From assembly GCA_964400015.1 (NCBI GenBank), contig CAYNRR010000010.1, positions 1-49,992 on the forward strand: DNA of 49,992 bases, given 5' to 3'. Made by a program: the position numbers and the translations under genes. This stretch comes from UBA1234 sp964400015 (GTDB lineage Bacteria > Bacillota > Clostridia > TANB77 > UBA1234). How positions within the stretch are numbered: the stretch's first letter is position 1; every line of letters starts with the position of its first letter. Below, one piece after another: positions 18,853 through 27,564 of the stretch. The notes beneath the pieces are model-generated. The model saw only the letters and a program-made list of their open reading frames with translations, made no database searches and had not been told where the DNA came from.

Positions 18853-20211
18853 TTAATAATTTGCACCAATGATTATTGTAAATTTAACATTTGAAGACTC
18901 ATCACTTTCTTCAACTTTCTTTATACCAGTCACTTCTTTTAAATCTTTTAGCTCTTCATCTGTATTCTTGCCATATGTTATTATTCTAGATGTTTCAACT
19001 TGAACTGTTTGATAATTTCCTAATTTTACAACGTTATAATCATTATTAGCTAAAGTTTCAGCAAGTTCTGTAAGTCTATTTGTCTTAGCTTTCGCGTTTA
19101 ACAACTCTACTTTTATTTTCGTTTCACCCGAAGATGGTTCTTCTAAATTGCTTGAAAACACTTCTTTTTTAGTATTTGAATTTTCTGTTTTTGAATTGTC
19201 TACCTTTGAACTTGAATTAGTATTACTTGAATCATTATCTGTAATTACATCACCACTAGAAGTTGTGCCTCTAAACATTTCATCAATTAAAAGATCTCCA
19301 GAATCTTCATTTAATATATAATATGAACGAGTTAAGCCTTTATACTTTTGATACTGTCCTACTCCTGGTAGAGTTTCAAGTCTCATTCTATCTAATTTGA
19401 AAGTAACTAATTCATCAAGATATTCTTCAACTAATTCCATTGTTATATCAGTTTTTGTATTATCTATTACAATTTGAGCTAAAGTTTTAGCTTTACCTAA
19501 GTTTTCAGCTTTTAATACCTCGCCAATCAAAGCTTTAATAAAACTTTGTTGTGCAGCAATTCTACCAATATCTCCATTTGGATATCCTGTACCATCATTA
19601 TTTTTTCTAAATCTTACGAATTGCTCAGCTTGTGAACCAGATAGCAATTGAGTTCCTTTTTTCAAGTGTATATGCAACTCCGGAGTTTGATAAATATCAT
19701 CATAATTCATATTTATCGGTACATCTACCGTTACTCCTCCAAGTTCATTAACAACTTTTTTTAACATACTCGCATCAAACAAAACATAATGTTGGATTTC
19801 TATTCCTGTAATGTCTTCAACTTTTTCTTTTAATTTTGTTATTCCTTTTACTCCACCACCGTAGTTAGCATATATTGAATTTATTTTTCCGTCAGGACTA
19901 CTTTCGGCAACAAAAGAATCTCTTGGAATTGATAACAAAGATGCTTCTCTAGTGTTTGGATTGTATTGTGCAAGTATTATAAAATCTGTTAACGATTGAT
20001 TTCTACCCATTACAAGACATGTTAAATTAGGTTCTAATACTTTCTCTTCTTTTTTATTACCACTTAAAAATTGGGCTAATTCAGAATCTTGTTCTTTCAT
20101 ATCTCTTTCCCAATTTTCATAATATACTGCTGCAACTCCACCAATCGCGGTCATTGATAAAATAACTAATACAACAAATAATACTTTAACAATTCCTATC
20201 AATTTATTCAT
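18853..20211 (-). CDS. LytR-CpsA-Psr (LCP) family cell-envelope protein
   Basis: 452 residues. An N-terminal membrane segment (about 8-30) is followed by the extracellular LCP catalytic domain (about 60-290). It shows the family motifs LTDFIILAQYNPNTREASLL, SIPRDSFV, INSIYANYGG, LGGVTVDVP, and QAEQFVRFRKNNDGTGYPNGDIGR with the Arg and Asp residues that bind the polyprenyl diphosphate. A Ser/Thr-rich linker (about 315-350) leads to a C-terminal LytR_C domain (about 355-452). LCP enzymes attach teichoic acid or capsule polymers from lipid carriers to peptidoglycan. It is the third gene after the DUF5711-like and CvpA-like genes on the minus strand, 111 bases behind the latter, perhaps with its own weak promoter. 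Confidence 0.92.
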   Translation of the reverse strand: MNKLIGIVKVLFVVLVILSMTAIGGVAAVYYENWERDMKEQDSELAQFLSGNKKEEKVLEPNLTCLVMGRNQSLTDFIILAQYNPNTREASLLSIPRDSFVAESSPDGKINSIYANYGGGVKGITKLKEKVEDITGIEIQHYVLFDASMLKKVVNELGGVTVDVPINMNYDDIYQTPELHIHLKKGTQLLSGSQAEQFVRFRKNNDGTGYPNGDIGRIAAQQSFIKALIGEVLKAENLGKAKTLAQIVIDNTKTDITMELVEEYLDELVTFKLDRMRLETLPGVGQYQKYKGLTRSYYILNEDSGDLLIDEMFRGTTSSGDVITDNDSSNTNSSSKVDNSKTENSNTKKEVFSSNLEEPSSGETKIKVELLNAKAKTNRLTELAETLANNDYNVVKLGNYQTVQVETSRIITYGKNTDEELKDLKEVTGIKKVEESDESSNVKFTIIIGANY

Positions 20212-20322
20212 CTATATCCCATACCTCTTTTCATTATAAGCAAGTTCAAATCTTCATTTTTCGACTATATATAATACTATTTTGTTCCATTATTATTTCA
20301 ATATTCTAAAAATATTTTTGTT

Positions 20323-21051
20323 TTAAAAAATTAAATTTATTATCAAATTATTATTATACATTGCATTTATTATACTCGATGTTTGAATAATGTCTACTAC
20401 AAAAGTAATATTCGCAACATTAACTATAAAATATACTATGGCAAGCACTAAATAGATTCTGAATACACCTAGTATCAAGCCAATTACCAATCCTGTCATA
20501 TTATTTATAGATTTTAATATTGGGATACTCATTATTCCATCAAATATAGCTGTAATAACTGCTACAATAATTCTTACTGCAAAATAAATTATAATCCAAG
20601 CCAATATATTGATAACTATATCTGCTATTTTAACAGAAATATTTGAAATAGCTTGATTTTTAACATCTTCAATATCAATAATATTTCCAACAGCTTCTGG
20701 TAAATTTTCTATAAAATCAATAATTGCACCATTTAACTCTTCGGTTTCTTCTTCCTTATTTTCAACAATAATCTCTCCTGAAATATTATCTCCTGAAAGA
20801 ATTGTATAATTTTTATTCAATTCGTTAGAAGAACTTTCTCCAATACTAGTTATACTCTCAATTATCCATTCATCAATTTCTGTCGATTCTTTTATATGTG
20901 TTGCCAATTGTTTTGAAAAACAACACGCAAATAAAATCGCTAAAATCACTGAAATGAAGCCAAAAAAAGTTTTAACAAAACCTTTTTTATAAGCCATGAA
21001 TGCTGAACCTATCAAAAATATTATCGCTATCAAATCAATTACTAATCCCAT
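20323..21051 (-). CDS. CvpA-family membrane protein
   Basis: 242 residues. Four likely membrane segments (about 3-20, 24-44, 150-175 and 190-225) and the CvpA opening MGLVIDLIAIIFLIGSAFMA followed by YKKGFVKTFFG place it in the CvpA/colicin-V-production family. Its extended loop (about 50-145) is rich in Glu and Ile. The role of CvpA proteins is not settled; they are linked to envelope stress and export. I start it at the ATG at 21051, because GGGGTGA sits 6 bases before it; the in-frame GTG at 21060 is part of that ribosome site. It follows the DUF5711-like gene with almost no gap. Confidence 0.85.
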   Translation of the reverse strand: MGLVIDLIAIIFLIGSAFMAYKKGFVKTFFGFISVILAILFACCFSKQLATHIKESTEIDEWIIESITSIGESSSNELNKNYTILSGDNISGEIIVENKEEETEELNGAIIDFIENLPEAVGNIIDIEDVKNQAISNISVKIADIVINILAWIIIYFAVRIIVAVITAIFDGIMSIPILKSINNMTGLVIGLILGVFRIYLVLAIVYFIVNVANITFVVDIIQTSSIINAMYNNNLIINLIF

Positions 21052-21062
21052 TTTATTCACCC

Positions 21063-22178
21063 CTATATTTTCATAAATTCCACTTTATCTCTGTGAACAA
21101 CTGCCAGTGCATTTCCATTATTAAATAGTACTACGGACTTTACACTGCCTGATATATCGCATTTTTTCACAAGTTTACCATTAGAATTAACAATAATTAA
21201 CTCTTTTTCAAGCAATAATGCAACATATCCATTCTTGGCAGTCACTACCGATGGAGCTTCATCAATCTTATATTCATCAAAAGCAGAACCTGAAGATTTA
21301 AAGTTATATATTTTTAAAACATATGTCGTATCAAATAAACCATTTTCTAATTTACTTATAGTCACAGGATTGTCTGGATTCTCGATAGATACAAATTTAG
21401 TTTTATCAGAAAAGTTTTCAACAAAATTCACTAGATTGCCATCATCTAACATAAGTACATTTTTATCCGTTTGGATTACCAATTTATTTTTAGAATTATA
21501 CTCAATATTAGTTATTAGCGTATTATCCTCCAAATCAAATTTCTGACTATTTTTACTATCTAAATCATTCATGTTTATAAGTTCAACTACAGACTTGACA
21601 TTTACCCCTTCAGCATCAACTTCAGCAATAGCAAGCGTTTTATTATCGTTAGAAACTTCAACATCAATAGCATAATTTGACGCTAAATATGTAGTAAATA
21701 ACTCTTCTCCATTAGGTTTAATCACTTTTATTAAAGATTTATAGCCCACCTGTTTATATACTATAGCCGCATAGCCATTTTTATTCACAGAAACATCTAA
21801 TATATTTCCTTGAACGTCAACTTCCCATATTTTAGCGTTAGAATTTATCATGTAAATTTTTGAAGCATCTTTTTCACCAATTATGCAATAATCTCCAGCA
21901 GTTGCAGTTATAGCATTTTTTAAAGAAACATTCATATCAAAATTTTCTTTTCCATTTGCAGAATAACCATGTACATAATTGTTGCCGACAATGATTAAAT
22001 TACTGGCATTCCCATCAATTGCATAATAATTACTAACTGAAATTGTTTCAAAGACTTCGACTAACTTCCAACTTTCGTTACTAAAGTAAGTTTCTAATTC
22101 ATCGAAATGCTTGTATATGTAAGAAGAACCCATAAAAAGTAATAATGCAAAAAATATTACAAATATAAATTTCTTCAT
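21063..22178 (-). CDS. DUF5711-like membrane-anchored beta-propeller protein
   Basis: 371 residues. A signal anchor (about 3-20) is followed by an extracytoplasmic region built from repeating beta-strand units (YHGYSANGKENFDMN-like, IWEVDVQGNILDVSVN, IKVIKPNGEELFTTY, LAIAEVDAEG), the layout of a WD40/PQQ-like propeller. It matches the clostridial DUF5711 proteins. The function is unknown; linkage to CvpA and LCP genes suggests a part in envelope assembly. A consensus-like promoter at 22223-22251 drives it, with the ribosome site GAGGGAAG. No catalytic motif was seen. Confidence 0.72.
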   Translation of the reverse strand: MKKFIFVIFFALLLFMGSSYIYKHFDELETYFSNESWKLVEVFETISVSNYYAIDGNASNLIIVGNNYVHGYSANGKENFDMNVSLKNAITATAGDYCIIGEKDASKIYMINSNAKIWEVDVQGNILDVSVNKNGYAAIVYKQVGYKSLIKVIKPNGEELFTTYLASNYAIDVEVSNDNKTLAIAEVDAEGVNVKSVVELINMNDLDSKNSQKFDLEDNTLITNIEYNSKNKLVIQTDKNVLMLDDGNLVNFVENFSDKTKFVSIENPDNPVTISKLENGLFDTTYVLKIYNFKSSGSAFDEYKIDEAPSVVTAKNGYVALLLEKELIIVNSNGKLVKKCDISGSVKSVVLFNNGNALAVVHRDKVEFMKI

Positions 22179-22222
22179 AAACTTCCCTCAATTTTCATAT
22201 ATTTAAAACCATATCTTAGAGT

Positions 22223-22251
22223 ATTATATTAAAAAACATCTATTTTTTCAA
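22223..22251 (-). promoter_or_regulatory. Sigma-A promoter of the DUF5711-CvpA-LCP genes
   Basis: Minus strand TTGAAA, 17 bases, TATAAT; 44 bases before the start at 22178. Confidence 0.8.
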
Positions 22252-22312
22252 TTAAATTATGCTTGATTTTTCCATATTTTTCATAGCATCGACAATTTAT
22301 ACAGATAAATTA

Positions 22313-22341
22313 TTGATTTTAAAGCTTTTTTCTGATAATAT
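22313..22341 (+). promoter_or_regulatory. Sigma-A promoter of yhbY
   Basis: TTGATT, 17 bases, TAATAT; about 35 bases before the yhbY ATG. It also shows that transcription starts too late for any longer N-terminus. Confidence 0.75.
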
Positions 22342-22375
22342 TATGGAAATAATTTTCGAGGTAAGAGGAGATAAA

Positions 22376-22669
22376 ATGATAACATCTAAACAAAGAGCAT
22401 ATTTAAGAAGTATAGCACAAAATCTAACTCCAATTTTTCAAGTTGGTAAAAACGGAGTCACAGATAATCAAGTAGAACAATTGATTGCAGCCCTTGAAGC
22501 AAGAGAAATAATCAAAATAACACTTCATGATTCTACTCCAGAAGATAAAAATGCTATTGCAAATAAAATTGCAGAAGAAACAGGAGCTGAAATTGTTCAA
22601 ATTATAGGCAAAAAATTAACAATTTATAAAAAATCTACTAAAAATTCTAAGATTGAATTGCCTAGATAG
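22376..22669 (+). CDS. yhbY: YhbY-type CRM-domain RNA-binding protein
   Basis: 97 residues, a single CRM domain: MITSKQRAYLRSIAQNL, then PIFQVGKNGVTDNQVEQL with the GxxG-like loop, ALEAREIIKITL, and AEIVQIIGKKLTIYK. YhbY proteins bind the assembling 50S ribosomal subunit. I chose the ATG at 22376 because AGGAG lies 5 bases upstream and the residues before it are not part of the domain. The gene is monocistronic, between its own promoter and a strong terminator. Confidence 0.93.
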   Translation: MITSKQRAYLRSIAQNLTPIFQVGKNGVTDNQVEQLIAALEAREIIKITLHDSTPEDKNAIANKIAEETGAEIVQIIGKKLTIYKKSTKNSKIELPR

Positions 22670-22679
22670 TGCATAAAAA

Positions 22680-22717
22680 AAGGACAAGTTAATTTTATAA
22701 CTTGTCCCCTTTTTTTC
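22680..22717 (+). terminator. Terminator of yhbY
   Basis: GGACAAGTT / AACTTGTCC with an 8-base AATTTTAT loop followed by CC and a T run. Confidence 0.92.
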
Positions 22718-22729
22718 TTTAGTTTATCA

Positions 22730-22796
22730 AAAATCATTCGTATTTCAAAATCATTTGTACCTTTGAAATCTTTCGTACCTCAAAATATCTTTTGTT
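22730..22796. repeat. Short degenerate tandem repeat between yhbY and the SLH gene
   Basis: Three to four imperfect units of 16-19 bases, e.g. AAAATCATTCGTATTTC, AAAATCATTTGTACCTTTG and AAATCTTTCGTACCTC. No coding sense was seen. Confidence 0.5.
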
Positions 22797-22830
22797 CTTT
22801 TTATAATTATTCATTATAAACCAAAAAATA

Positions 22831-23514
22831 TTAGTAAATTCTCATCAAAGCTGCAGCAGCTTCGCCTCTTGTTAAGTACTTATCAGGATACAATAATGTT
22901 TCTGTACCGTCTTTCATGCCCTCAAGTAAATCGTAATCAGCAGCATGTAAAACTAAATCTCTTTCATCTTGAGATAATCTGTTTAAGTCTGTATACTTCA
23001 ATGTTCCAATTTGAGTTTGTGGAATGCCTTTCATGTATATTTGAGTCTTTGCTAGCATTAAAATCATTTCTATTCTAGTTATTGGCTCTTCCAATTCTTC
23101 AACAGTATATTCATTTTTATCAATTAACCCTTGCATCTCAGCTATTGTTACATATGCTCCATACCATTCCTTATACTCAGAATCAGTACTACCAAAGTCA
23201 AAGTTTTTATTAGTTGCTAATGACACAAGCATCTTTATAAATTCACATCTTATAATAGGTTCATCTGGTTTGAATTGTCCATCAGGATATCCTTCCATTA
23301 CGCCAATATTAGTTGCTTGAATGATCTCTCTTAAAGCATAATGATAATGTTGGGTAGGCTTTCCTTGTAAATCATAAGTTGTCCATGTTAAATCTGGATA
23401 TCTGTTTCCTCTAGTATATTCATCTTGATATTGATATTCTGCTGCGAATGCAATGCTCAGCATACTAACTGCAAGTGCTAGTGCAATCACAACAAAAGTA
23501 ATTTTCTTTTTCAT
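22831..23514 (-). CDS. Secreted S-layer homology (SLH) domain protein
   Basis: 227 residues. A signal peptide (about 1-24, cleaved after SIAFA) is followed by three SLH-type units: about 55-110 (EIIQATNIGVMEGYPDGQFKP then ITR-like IIRCEFIKML), about 115-165 (YVTIAEMQGLI, then EPITRIEMILML) and about 175-227 (AADYDLLEGM, then LTRGEAAAALMRIY). SLH modules bind pyruvylated secondary cell-wall polymers and anchor surface proteins; nothing else is attached here, so it is probably a small surface-associated protein. Its promoter is at 23549-23577 and its ribosome site is GAGGTGAATT. Confidence 0.9.
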   Translation of the reverse strand: MKKKITFVVIALALAVSMLSIAFAAEYQYQDEYTRGNRYPDLTWTTYDLQGKPTQHYHYALREIIQATNIGVMEGYPDGQFKPDEPIIRCEFIKMLVSLATNKNFDFGSTDSEYKEWYGAYVTIAEMQGLIDKNEYTVEELEEPITRIEMILMLAKTQIYMKGIPQTQIGTLKYTDLNRLSQDERDLVLHAADYDLLEGMKDGTETLLYPDKYLTRGEAAAALMRIY

Positions 23515-23548
23515 AATTCACCTCTCTGTTAGGTTATGTTCTGCCTTC

Positions 23549-23577
23549 ATTTTACACACAAATTTTATCCTTTTCAA
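23549..23577 (-). promoter_or_regulatory. Sigma-A promoter of the SLH gene
   Basis: Minus strand TTGAAA, 17 bases, TAAAAT; 35 bases before the ATG. Confidence 0.7.
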
Positions 23578-23668
23578 CCATTGTAATTGTATTGTAATAT
23601 TTATTTAATAATGGTGTAATTAAACAATTTTTGCCAATAAATTGTGCTCTTATCATATATTTTTTATC

Positions 23669-23697
23669 TTGACATATACTTTAATATACACTATAAT
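23669..23697 (+). promoter_or_regulatory. Perfect consensus promoter of tRNA-Cys
   Basis: TTGACA, 17 bases, TATAAT; twenty bases before the tRNA. Confidence 0.92.
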
Positions 23698-23716
23698 AAC
23701 AAATGCAACAGTTGAT

Positions 23717-23790
23717 GGCGCCATAGCCAAGTGGTAAGGCACGGCTCTGCAAAAGCCTGATCATCAGTTCAAATCTGATTGGCGCCTCCA
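23717..23790 (+). tRNA. tRNA-Cys (GCA)
   Basis: 74 bases with encoded CCA. Acceptor GGCGCCA / TGGCGCC, discriminator T, anticodon loop CTGCAAA (GCA), T-arm CATCAGTTCAAATCTGATT. A full cloverleaf can be drawn. Confidence 0.97.
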
Positions 23791-23814
23791 CTTTTTATTA
23801 TTTTTAAAAAGTGA

Positions 23815-23843
23815 TTGACTTCTAGTATTTTTTGTTGTAATAT
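23815..23843 (+). promoter_or_regulatory. Promoter of tRNA-Gly
   Basis: TTGACT, 17 bases, TAATAT; 21 bases before tRNA-Gly, so the two tRNAs have separate promoters. Confidence 0.85.
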
Positions 23844-23864
23844 ACTATTTGTCAGTTGAATTTC

Positions 23865-23940
23865 GCGGGAATAGCTCAGTTGATAGAGCGTCGCCTTGCC
23901 AAGGCGAAGGTCGCGGGTTTGAGCCCCGTTTCCCGCTCCA
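23865..23940 (+). tRNA. tRNA-Gly (GCC)
   Basis: 76 bases with encoded CCA. Acceptor GCGGGAA / TTCCCGC, discriminator T, anticodon loop TTGCCAA (GCC), T-arm GCGGGTTTGAGCCCCGT. A full cloverleaf can be drawn. Confidence 0.97.
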
Positions 23941-23946
23941 TATTTG

Positions 23947-23976
23947 AAGAGTAAATCATACGATTTACTCTTTTTT
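23947..23976 (+). terminator. Terminator after tRNA-Gly
   Basis: GAGTAAATC / GATTTACTC followed by TTTTTT. Confidence 0.9.
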
Positions 23977-23994
23977 GTTTTATTCATATTCATA

Positions 23995-24023
23995 TTGCAT
24001 ACCAATAATTTATAATGTTATAC
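23995..24023 (+). promoter_or_regulatory. Promoter of the DUF1538 operon
   Basis: TTGCAT, 17 bases, TTATAC; 42 bases before the TTG start at 24066. Confidence 0.6.
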
Positions 24024-24065
24024 TAATTTAAGTAATTTTATACTTAAAGATAAGGAGAATTTAAA

Positions 24066-25595
24066 TTGAATGAAAAAATAAAATCAAAACTAAACGAATC
24101 CCTATTATCTGTTCTGCCTATTGCTTTTATAGTTTTATTATTGTCATTCATATTAGTACCAATCCCATCAGATATATTAGCAACTTTTTTCATAGGTACA
24201 GTTCTTTTAATATTAGGAATGACAGCTTTTACTTTAGGTTCTGAAATAGCCATGTCAGCAATTGGTGAGCATATAGGTGCTCATATTGCAAAAAGTAAAA
24301 ACATTTTTTATATAATTTTTACTTTGCTAATTTTAGGAACAATTATAACCATTGCAGAGCCCGACCTAAGAATACTTTCAAACCAAATAACTGCAATACC
24401 ACAATATATAACGATCGGTGCAGTTTCAATAGGTGTAGGAATATTTTTAGTAATAGCATTTTTAAGAATTATTTTCAGAGTAAATTTATCATATCTTTTA
24501 TTTCTATTTTACGGTTTGATATTTATACTCACTATGTTTGTTCCAAATGAATTTTGGGCAATTGCATTTGACTCTGGAGGAGTCACAACTGGACCGATCA
24601 CAGTTCCTTTCATCTTAGCATTAGGGATAGGCGCCAGTTCAATAATGTCAAACAAAAAAGAAGATAATGATAGTTTTGGACTAGTTGCCCTTTGTTCCAT
24701 TGGACCAATTATAACTATGCTATTATTAGGAATAATTTATAATATAGATTCAGCTGCAACAGAAAATTATATAATTTCAAATTATGAAACAAGCACACAA
24801 ATATTTTCGAGCTTCATCTCAACAATTCCATCAACTTTATGTGAGGTTGCCATCGCAATATTGCCAATATTAGTGATATTTGTCTTATTTCAAATAACTA
24901 TTTTTAAATTAAGTAAAAAAGAATTTACTCAAATATTGTTTGGTTCATTATACACATATGTTGGGTTAGTGTTATTTCTAGTTGGTGTAAATGTTGGTTT
25001 TCTACCAGCTGGATATTTATTAGGAACAGGAATAGCTTCTTTGTCAAACGTTTGGATTGTAGTTCCAATAGGAATGTTAATTGGTTATTTCATAGTAATT
25101 GCAGAACCTGCAGTCGCTATTTTAATAAACCAAATTTCTGATTTAACGGATGGAGCAATTCCTAAGAAAGCAATTAGATTTAATCTTTCAATTAGTATGG
25201 CTTTAGCTGTTGGTCTTTCAATGATAAGAATACTAAAAGGAATTTCTATAATGTATTTTTTAGTGCCTGGATATTTACTAGCAATTACTTTATCACTATT
25301 CACGCCTAAAATTTTCACATCTATTGCTTTTGATTCTGGAGGTGTTGCAACAGGTCCAATTACAACAACTTTTTTAATTCCATTTTCAATTGGAATTTGC
25401 ACAGCTTTAGGTGGGAACATACTTACAGATGCTTTTGGAGTTGTTGCTATGATTGCACTTATGCCACTAATATCCGTTCAAATCAGTGGTCTTGTATATA
25501 AAGCAAAAATGAAAAAAATACGTTCAAGTTCTGAAAATTCAGAGGAATTTGAAATCATAGATATAGATTGGGAGTGGGAAAATTGCTTAAATTAG
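24066..25595 (+). CDS. DUF1538 polytopic membrane protein
   Basis: 509 residues, 12 or more membrane segments, made of two homologous halves. Each half carries the same signature: AIAFDSGGVTTGPITVPF (about 168-185) and SIAFDSGGVATGPITTTF (about 420-437). This is the DUF1538 family, thought to be transporters of unidentified substrate; the paired FDSGGV(T/A)TGPIT re-entrant-like motifs in inverted halves are what one expects of a substrate path. The start is TTG with AAGGAG 8 bases upstream; the nearby ATG is out of frame. The end overlaps the PII-like gene by 13 bases. Confidence 0.88.
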   Translation: MNEKIKSKLNESLLSVLPIAFIVLLLSFILVPIPSDILATFFIGTVLLILGMTAFTLGSEIAMSAIGEHIGAHIAKSKNIFYIIFTLLILGTIITIAEPDLRILSNQITAIPQYITIGAVSIGVGIFLVIAFLRIIFRVNLSYLLFLFYGLIFILTMFVPNEFWAIAFDSGGVTTGPITVPFILALGIGASSIMSNKKEDNDSFGLVALCSIGPIITMLLLGIIYNIDSAATENYIISNYETSTQIFSSFISTIPSTLCEVAIAILPILVIFVLFQITIFKLSKKEFTQILFGSLYTYVGLVLFLVGVNVGFLPAGYLLGTGIASLSNVWIVVPIGMLIGYFIVIAEPAVAILINQISDLTDGAIPKKAIRFNLSISMALAVGLSMIRILKGISIMYFLVPGYLLAITLSLFTPKIFTSIAFDSGGVATGPITTTFLIPFSIGICTALGGNILTDAFGVVAMIALMPLISVQISGLVYKAKMKKIRSSSENSEEFEIIDIDWEWENCLN

Positions 25596-26227
25596 TTTTA
25601 CTTGTTACCATATCACCTAAAAAAAATAGCGAAAAAATTCTAGAAATTTTCAACAAAAATAATGTCCCTATGACTCTCGGTCGATATGGCAAAGGAACTG
25701 CAACCGATGTAATGCTTGACTATCTAGGAATTGCCGAAAAAGAAAAATGTATTACATTTAGTTTTTTACCTTTAAACATGACTTTTGAAGTTTCAAAAAA
25801 AATCAAAGCAAGATGTAAAGACACATATGCTTTTGCAATTCCAATATCTAGTATAGGAGGTAAACATATAATGGAACATTTTTTAAATTCCATACCTGAA
25901 ACAAATAGTTCTAATGAATCTAATATAAAATTCAACAAAGAATTATTACTAATTGTTTGTAACAGAGGATATACTGATTTAGTTATGGAAGTAGCCAGAG
26001 AAAGTGGTGCTCCTGGTGGCACCGTTATTCATGCGCGTGGAACAGGAACAAATAATTCCGAAAAGTTCTTTGGTGTAACTTTAGGTGCAGAAAAAGAAAT
26101 GATTTTTATAGTAACAGATAGAGAAAAAAAAGAAAATATAATGAAAACAATAATGGAAAAAGCCGGTTCAAATTCGGAAGCAAGCTCTGTTGTATTTTCA
26201 TTACCAGTAACAGAAATATTATCATAG
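25583..26227 (+). CDS. PII-like regulatory protein (DUF1538-associated)
   Basis: 214 residues, about twice a normal PII. The C-terminal half (about 115-214) matches the PII core: LLLIVCNRGYTDLVMEVAR, then SGAPGGTVIHARGTG (the B-loop nucleotide region), and EKEMIFIVTDREKKENIM. The N-terminal half looks like a second, diverged PII unit (LVLLVTISPKKNSEKILEIF ... GKGTATDVMLDYLG). PII proteins sense nucleotides or metabolites and gate partner membrane transporters, so the likely partner is the DUF1538 protein whose gene overlaps this one. I start it at TTG 25583, with GGGAGTGG about 7 bases upstream; an in-frame TTG at 25568 has no ribosome site. Confidence 0.82.
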   Translation: MLKLVLLVTISPKKNSEKILEIFNKNNVPMTLGRYGKGTATDVMLDYLGIAEKEKCITFSFLPLNMTFEVSKKIKARCKDTYAFAIPISSIGGKHIMEHFLNSIPETNSSNESNIKFNKELLLIVCNRGYTDLVMEVARESGAPGGTVIHARGTGTNNSEKFFGVTLGAEKEMIFIVTDREKKENIMKTIMEKAGSNSEASSVVFSLPVTEILS

Positions 26228-26238
26228 GAGGTTATTTT

Positions 26239-26382
26239 ATGAGTATGGAAAAAAAGATCGCTATTATTATAGGATGTATAGTAATGTATTGCCTTTTGAG
26301 AATTTCTATAGGACCACAATTAAATATCTTATTGCTTATAGCACTTATCGCTTTTGGTACATATTGGACCAGCAGACACTAA
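26239..26382 (+). CDS. Small membrane protein (47 residues)
   Basis: ATG at 26239 follows AGGAGG (26226-26231) by 7 bases and opens a 47-residue frame: MSMEKK, a hydrophobic segment (about 7-23), a short polar turn RISIGPQ, a second hydrophobic segment (about 30-42) and the end YWTSRH. It is 11 bases after the PII-like gene and directly before the terminator, so it is the third gene of that operon. I do not recognise a family; it may be a subunit or regulator of the DUF1538 transporter. Confidence 0.7.
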   Translation: MSMEKKIAIIIGCIVMYCLLRISIGPQLNILLLIALIAFGTYWTSRH

Positions 26383-26390
26383 TTATACAC

Positions 26391-26426
26391 AAAAAAAGAA
26401 GTTGCAAATATTGCAACTTCTTTTTA
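26391..26426. terminator. Terminator of the DUF1538 operon (bidirectional)
   Basis: GAAGTTGCAA / TTGCAACTTC with loop ATA or TAT and flanking A and T runs, between convergent genes. Confidence 0.92.
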
Positions 26427-26446
26427 TTATTATTTATTTTTAAGTA

Positions 26447-27553
26447 TTAAAAATTTAATTTTCTTTCGTTTATTTGATTTAAAACTCTCATGAAAGTTTC
26501 ACATCCATCATCATCTAACTGCTTTTTAGCTTGATACAAAGAAATCTTCTTTGCGCTAACAGCATTTGCTAACGAATTTATAAAACTGATACTTCCCTTT
26601 TCCATTCTACTTTGAATCGCATCTTCAATTTCAGATTTATTAAATTTTTCTTTTCTAATCATGCCAGAAATAGTATCATCAACAATCATAATTTCTGGAA
26701 CCATTACTAGATTATTATTATCGTTACCGTTAATCAATCTTTGTGAAATTACAGCTTTCAAGACTGACGAAACCATGCATTTAACAACCATTTGATCCGA
26801 CAAGTCATAAAATCCTAAAATTCTATCAATAGTTTCTGCTGCAGATTTTGTATGCATTGTTCCAATAACCAAGTGACCCGATTCAGCCATTTCTAAAGCA
26901 ACATCTATAGTTTCTTTATCTCTAATCTCGCCTATTACTAAAATATCGCAGTCTTCTCTAAGAGCATTTTTGATTCCTGCACTAAATGAAATGCAATCCT
27001 TTCCCTCACCTACTTCTTTTTGCACTATCAAAGATTTATCAGATTTATGAAGATACTCAATTGGGTTTTCCAATGTAAGAATCTTTTTATTTTCAGTATG
27101 ATTTATCTCATTTATTAAAGCATTTAAAGTTGTAGTTTTACCTGAATTTGATTTACCTGTAACTAAAATCAACCCTTGTGGCAATGAAGCAATTTTTCTA
27201 ACGATATCAGGCAAACCCAAGTTTTTAAACTCTGGTAAATCACTTCTAATAATTCTTGCAGTAAATACAGGAACGTTATTAGCAGAAGAAATATTTATAC
27301 GAAGTCTTGCATTTGCTATAACGAAATTTATATCTAATCCTTTTTCTTTTTGAAATACATATTTTAATCCATCATTTTCTTCTGTAAAAAAATCAAAAAT
27401 ATCCATAATATCTTTTCTTGTAAGTTCTGGAACAGATTCTTCTTCTACAAGTATTCTATTTATTCTAAAAATTGGTCTACTGCCTTCTATAATATGAATG
27501 TCAGATGCACCTCGTTTTACACCTTCCATCAAAACGCTTTCAATATCTATCAT
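26447..27553 (-). CDS. pilT: PilT-type twitching motility ATPase
   Basis: 368 residues, the usual PilT length. It opens with the GASDIHI box (about 15-21). Walker A is VTGKSNSGKTTTLN (about 133; the usual GPTGSGKST is altered but GxxxxGKT holds), the Asp box lies around LTLENPIEYLH, Walker B is DILVIGEIRD, and the His box is HLVIGTMHTKSAAETIDR. PilT hexamers retract type IV pili. No other pilus genes are in the window, so the rest must lie elsewhere. It is the last gene after the PH-domain and yidD genes (11-base gap). The ribosome site is GAGGGTGA. Confidence 0.9.
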   Translation of the reverse strand: MIDIESVLMEGVKRGASDIHIIEGSRPIFRINRILVEEESVPELTRKDIMDIFDFFTEENDGLKYVFQKEKGLDINFVIANARLRINISSANNVPVFTARIIRSDLPEFKNLGLPDIVRKIASLPQGLILVTGKSNSGKTTTLNALINEINHTENKKILTLENPIEYLHKSDKSLIVQKEVGEGKDCISFSAGIKNALREDCDILVIGEIRDKETIDVALEMAESGHLVIGTMHTKSAAETIDRILGFYDLSDQMVVKCMVSSVLKAVISQRLINGNDNNNLVMVPEIMIVDDTISGMIRKEKFNKSEIEDAIQSRMEKGSISFINSLANAVSAKKISLYQAKKQLDDDGCETFMRVLNQINERKLNF

Positions 27554-27564
27554 AATTTCACCCT

